Below are positions 28,402 through 31,477 of a stretch of DNA of 31,477 bases, piece by piece. The notes below the pieces were generated by a model. That model ran no database searches. It was given only the letters and a program-made list of their open reading frames with translations, and was not told the origin of the DNA. The DNA lies in the IMG/VR virus record IMGVR_UViG_3300030104_000170, positions 1 through 31,477 of that record, one strand, 5' to 3'. The first letter of the stretch is position 1; each line of letters starts with the position of its first letter. The position numbers were made by a program, and so were the translations under genes. The DNA comes from a virus.

Positions 28402-30719
28402 TGAGCGTATACAACCGCAAAATGTTCAAGCCGCGTAACGCCCGTAACGCCCTGAATCAGTCGGCGGGTATACCTAGCGTGCAGAAGTTCCAGACCGGTG
28501 GCGCAGTCTCATCTAATCCTATTATGAGTGTGTTACGGGGGATGTTTACTCCCACTCCTGCTTTTAGACAATTACAGAATGCTGCATCCTCCGGTCAAGC
28601 AACGGCACCAACACCACAGGTTAAGATTCCGACAACAGGACCGGCTTTCACAGGACCGCCAGCCAGTAGACGCGCACAATACAGGTTTACGCCTGGGGTT
28701 GCATCTGGAGTTGCTAGGGACATTCAACCAGACGCATTAAGAAGAGCGCAAGTTGACGCTACCAAAGGAAGAATTTTTGGCAGTGAAGGAATTTTAGACG
28801 CGCTTTCTTTGAAAGGTGGTTTAAGTGGCACTGTTGATCGAAGCACTCCGCAGACAGAGGCTGAACGTATTGCTCAACTTGCTAAATTAGGAGGAGCACA
28901 AGCGTATGATGCCGGCGCAGCAGCGTTGCAGGCACCTATGATGCTTGGTTATGATTTAGGCGCTGGACTCGCCGCAAGTGCAGATCAAATTACGCCAGAG
29001 TTTGCTCGTGAAGTTGCAAGCGGCAAATCACAACTCTCCCCAGACCTGATTAAAGGCATCAACGCTGGATTGGTACAAGTTCCTCCCGTTCTCGCTAAAG
29101 CGATTGATGACGGCGACATCGTTGTACCTGGACTGGATATCACTCGTGTTCAAGCTAAACCACTGCCCCCCGCAGTACAGGTTATGAAAGAACTCCCCGG
29201 CGCGCAGACTATCCGTGTTGGCGAAGAGGGTGCAGTCAGTAAAGGTCTGCCTGAAACAGCCGCAGAAAGAATGGCTAGAATTGCAATTGCTGATGCTGGT
29301 ATGCAAACAGACATGGGGCCAGAAACAGTGGCGATGCTTGAAGAGCAGCGCCGGATGCAGGAAGCGCAACGCAACCTGCCAGAGGACGATTCAAAGAAGT
29401 CTGATGCTGTTACACCCCCCACTTCAAAACCCTCTGACGAAGAGAGGGAACAGGATAGAACTGATGAAATACTTGATAGTGAAACTCGTAGACAACAAAG
29501 TCAGACAGATACGATTGTTCCTAGAACACCGGAAGAAATAGAAACTATTATCAATAACGGCACTGAAGAAGAGCAGCAATCTGAGTTAAAACAACTGATG
29601 AACGAGTTTACTCAAAATGCTCCTCAATATGAAGGTGTCGACACGGGTTTAGCCATTGCAAAAATAGGTTTTGCTATGGCGGCTGGTAAAAGCCCAGACG
29701 CAATTCAAAACATTGCTACTGCTTTAAGTGATGGAGCAGACATGTTGATAAAAGATAAAAGTAAAAGAGATGCCTTTAATCGTCAGGTTAAACTCTCTGC
29801 ACTACAGTATGGTTTAAGTGAGATATCTAAAGATAAAGCTGCTAGACGTTCTTTAGAAAGTGAGTTTGTTGATTACGTTACAACAGAAAAAGTAACGTAT
29901 AACGGTAAAACATATGCTCCTGACACTACCATAACAGTCAGCAAAGCAGATATGAAGGACGGTAAATTACCTGAAGGACTTCAAAATGTCACAGTGTACA
30001 ACGCTCAAATTGCAGCAACTGCTAGGCGTGAAATAGCTCACGCAAAGTCAATTAAAGATGCAATTGAAAAAGGCCGCATGAGCGTTGAGGCCGGCAACAA
30101 ACTTCAGAATGAATACACTCAACTCGTTGATAAAGCCATTGAATCTGAAGCTGCTAGAGCAATTTTTCAAAACGCTATACTTCGTGTCAACAAAACCGGA
30201 GAGGTTGTTGGACTTGGCCCTGCGTTAAAATTAACAGGACAACAAGCCTTATCTTTATTCGGCATGAGTAGCGGTCATCAATCAACACTATCTGAATTTA
30301 AAACGGATTTGCGTGCAGGTTTGCAGCGTTTGGTTCCTGTTACACTTGGTAAGGATCAAGCAGCTAATTCAATATCTAACCGAGATGTAGACTTACTTGT
30401 TGAAGGATTTATCGCTGACGGAATATTAAAAGACGCTGGAGGCGGTAATTTTAGTTTGATTTTTAAAACAGAAGCAGAGTTAACAAAGTCTCTTCAAAAT
30501 GGTTTAGGTAAGATTGAGGATTCTCAAGCCGGTTATTTAAGTCAGCTTCGAGATAAAGAAATATTACTTAGAAGTTCATACGCTCCTGGTGTAGGACAAG
30601 AATCTGGTCTATCTCTTGTTGGGAGTGCTTTAGCCAGAAAGCAAGAGGTGTTCGGCGGCGGCTTTGCTCCTCAAAAATATCAACAAGGTGATGACGGCAT
30701 CTATAGACGAGTGAGCTAA
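28401..30719 (+). CDS. Large internal virion (ejection) protein
   Basis: This 772-residue protein starts at ATG 28401 (TAATG). SVYNRKMFKPRNARNALNQS, AGIPSVQKFQTGGAVSS is a conserved leader of internal proteins in marine phages. A Pro/Gln-rich region (to ~110), an Ala-rich segment GAQAYDAGAAALQAPMMLGY, an acidic disordered linker (about 325-390, with EEREQDRTDEILDSETRRQQ) and a mostly helical C-terminal half follow (GFAMAAGKSPDAIQNIATAL, KSIKDAIEKGRMSVEAGNKL, STLSEFKTDLRAGLQRLV). No enzymatic motif is visible. Base composition falls in the second half (19 G/C in 29701-29760 against 33 in 27601-27660). Likely ejected with DNA. Confidence 0.75.
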   Translation: MSVYNRKMFKPRNARNALNQSAGIPSVQKFQTGGAVSSNPIMSVLRGMFTPTPAFRQLQNAASSGQATAPTPQVKIPTTGPAFTGPPASRRAQYRFTPGVASGVARDIQPDALRRAQVDATKGRIFGSEGILDALSLKGGLSGTVDRSTPQTEAERIAQLAKLGGAQAYDAGAAALQAPMMLGYDLGAGLAASADQITPEFAREVASGKSQLSPDLIKGINAGLVQVPPVLAKAIDDGDIVVPGLDITRVQAKPLPPAVQVMKELPGAQTIRVGEEGAVSKGLPETAAERMARIAIADAGMQTDMGPETVAMLEEQRRMQEAQRNLPEDDSKKSDAVTPPTSKPSDEEREQDRTDEILDSETRRQQSQTDTIVPRTPEEIETIINNGTEEEQQSELKQLMNEFTQNAPQYEGVDTGLAIAKIGFAMAAGKSPDAIQNIATALSDGADMLIKDKSKRDAFNRQVKLSALQYGLSEISKDKAARRSLESEFVDYVTTEKVTYNGKTYAPDTTITVSKADMKDGKLPEGLQNVTVYNAQIAATARREIAHAKSIKDAIEKGRMSVEAGNKLQNEYTQLVDKAIESEAARAIFQNAILRVNKTGEVVGLGPALKLTGQQALSLFGMSSGHQSTLSEFKTDLRAGLQRLVPVTLGKDQAANSISNRDVDLLVEGFIADGILKDAGGGNFSLIFKTEAELTKSLQNGLGKIEDSQAGYLSQLRDKEILLRSSYAPGVGQESGLSLVGSALARKQEVFGGGFAPQKYQQGDDGIYRRVS

Positions 30720-31477
30720 TGGGAATCATTAAGGTTGAAACTCCTGAAGGCATCGTTCAAGTAGAGATAGAGGGTGATAAGCCAACCCCTCAAGAACTCC
30801 AAGAGATAGATAGTCAATTCTTTGGTTCTACGCAAAGTGTTGGCCGTCCTCGCACACCTGAACTTAGTCTAGCTACTGCAACTCCCGAAGAAATTAAAGA
30901 TTTCATTCGTCAAAAAGAAGCAGCAACGGGCGCAGATGTGGTAACTGGAGTTCCCTTGGTTGGAAGCCGGCTTAAAGACCCCGGCGTTGACTACACCTCC
31001 GGCCTTCAAGACTTTGGCTTGCGTGCTGGCTTTGGTGCACGCGAAACAGCCGAAGAAAAAGCGGCATACTTGACAGACAAGGTCGGTGCAGATGGATTCC
31101 GGCAGGACAAGGGTGGCAGGTTCATTCTAACACAAGCTGGGCGCACGGCTCTTGGGTTGGGTGAAGGTAGCGAACTTGCGATCGATGAAGAAGGTCTGTC
31201 TCGATATGACGTTGCGGACTTCGCGGGTGAGGCTGGCGTACCGTTGGCCGCAGGTATTGGTGCAGGTCTTCTGCTTTCCGGCACAGGATTCTTGGTCGCC
31301 GCTCCAGTAGTTGGCGTGACCATGGGTTTGGCAAAGCTGGCGGATGAGGCATATGAAACCTCTCAAGGTTATCAAAGACAGACTTCGGATGAAATCTTGC
31401 GTGATGCGGCGATTGAGGGAGCGTTTGGTGCTTCTGGTGAACTTTTAGGTCGTGGCATCTCTAGTGTCTTCGGCAGG
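30719..31477 (+). CDS. Large internal virion protein, N-terminal part (cut by window end)
   Basis: The frame from ATG 30719 (TAATG) stays open to the last base, giving 253 residues without a stop. It starts MGIIKVETPEGIVQVEIEGD, KPTPQELQEIDSQF, a short beta leader often found at the start of long podovirus internal proteins. It then has a linker and a repeat-like stretch GLRAGFGARETAEEKAAYLT, DKVGADGFRQDKGGRFILTQ, AGRTALGLGEG. A hydrophobic Gly/Ala/Val segment (VPLAAGIGAGLLLSGTGFLV, AAPVVGVTMGLAKLADE) could insert in a membrane. Such proteins often carry a lytic transglycosylase or similar domain further on, which could explain the lack of an endolysin here, but that part is outside the window. 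Confidence 0.75.
   Translation, partial: MGIIKVETPEGIVQVEIEGDKPTPQELQEIDSQFFGSTQSVGRPRTPELSLATATPEEIKDFIRQKEAATGADVVTGVPLVGSRLKDPGVDYTSGLQDFGLRAGFGARETAEEKAAYLTDKVGADGFRQDKGGRFILTQAGRTALGLGEGSELAIDEEGLSRYDVADFAGEAGVPLAAGIGAGLLLSGTGFLVAAPVVGVTMGLAKLADEAYETSQGYQRQTSDEILRDAAIEGAFGASGELLGRGISSVFGR

Noticed and set aside
1-31477. Prophage attachment site, integrase or insertion sequence
   Set aside because: No recombinase-like or transposase-like protein and no target-site repeats were seen. The window covers structural genes only, so lifestyle cannot be judged.

Overview
This window is a contiguous piece of a tailed-phage genome (Caudoviricetes). Every convincing gene lies on the + strand. Genes are packed with start/stop overlaps (TAATG, ATGA, TGATG), and the only real gap is about 200 bp after the major capsid gene. 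The gene set suggests a short-tailed, P22-like virion: a very large P22-type portal, small neck adaptors, a beta-propeller-like nozzle, then three consecutive putative internal (ejection) proteins, with no sheath, tail tube or tape-measure gene in view. Many families resemble those I know from uncultured marine phages of bacterioplankton. The host cannot be read from the sequence. No integrase, DNA polymerase or tRNA is present.

Layout. (1) 1-2314: end of a proline-rich protein, large terminase, two small basic proteins. (2) 2314-4791: portal. (3) 4792-6411: four small membrane or exported proteins including a 3-TM holin, placed unusually inside the head module. (4) 6421-10530: head assembly, with two small proteins, a GroES-like co-chaperonin, a scaffold-like protein, a conserved unknown, a probable decoration protein and the major capsid protein. 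(5) 10531-10728: two tandem intrinsic terminators, a possible promoter and a palindrome. (6) 10729-13478: decoration-like proteins and a group of tiny, very basic proteins interrupted by an acidic AT-rich gene. (7) 13478-16717: neck adaptors, a Rossmann-like enzyme of unknown activity and conserved tail-region proteins. (8) 16730-24545: fibre/adhesin region. (9) 24549-31477: nozzle and internal virion proteins, the last cut by the window edge.

The most striking structure is in region 8. Seven small adhesin-like genes end in the same peptide GDLA. Each ending is encoded by an identical 13-mer, GGAGACCTCGCAT, which also supplies the ribosome binding site, and for some the start codon, of the next gene. 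A four-gene block (MP[FY]IG protein, type A, type B, type C) occurs twice in the same order: 18745-20385 (1641 bp) and 21653-23302 (1650 bp). Between the copies sit two accessory genes and a further type B gene. I read this as a cassette-like adhesin array that duplicated and exchanges modules at fixed joints. It is the best candidate here for an undescribed diversification system; this is inference.

Other points: the terminase has no ATG start near its N-terminus and may start at TTG or be reached by an RF2-like +1 frameshift; a GGxV / FKGxF minimotif recurs in several virion-region proteins; and there are clear compositional shifts in two genes.
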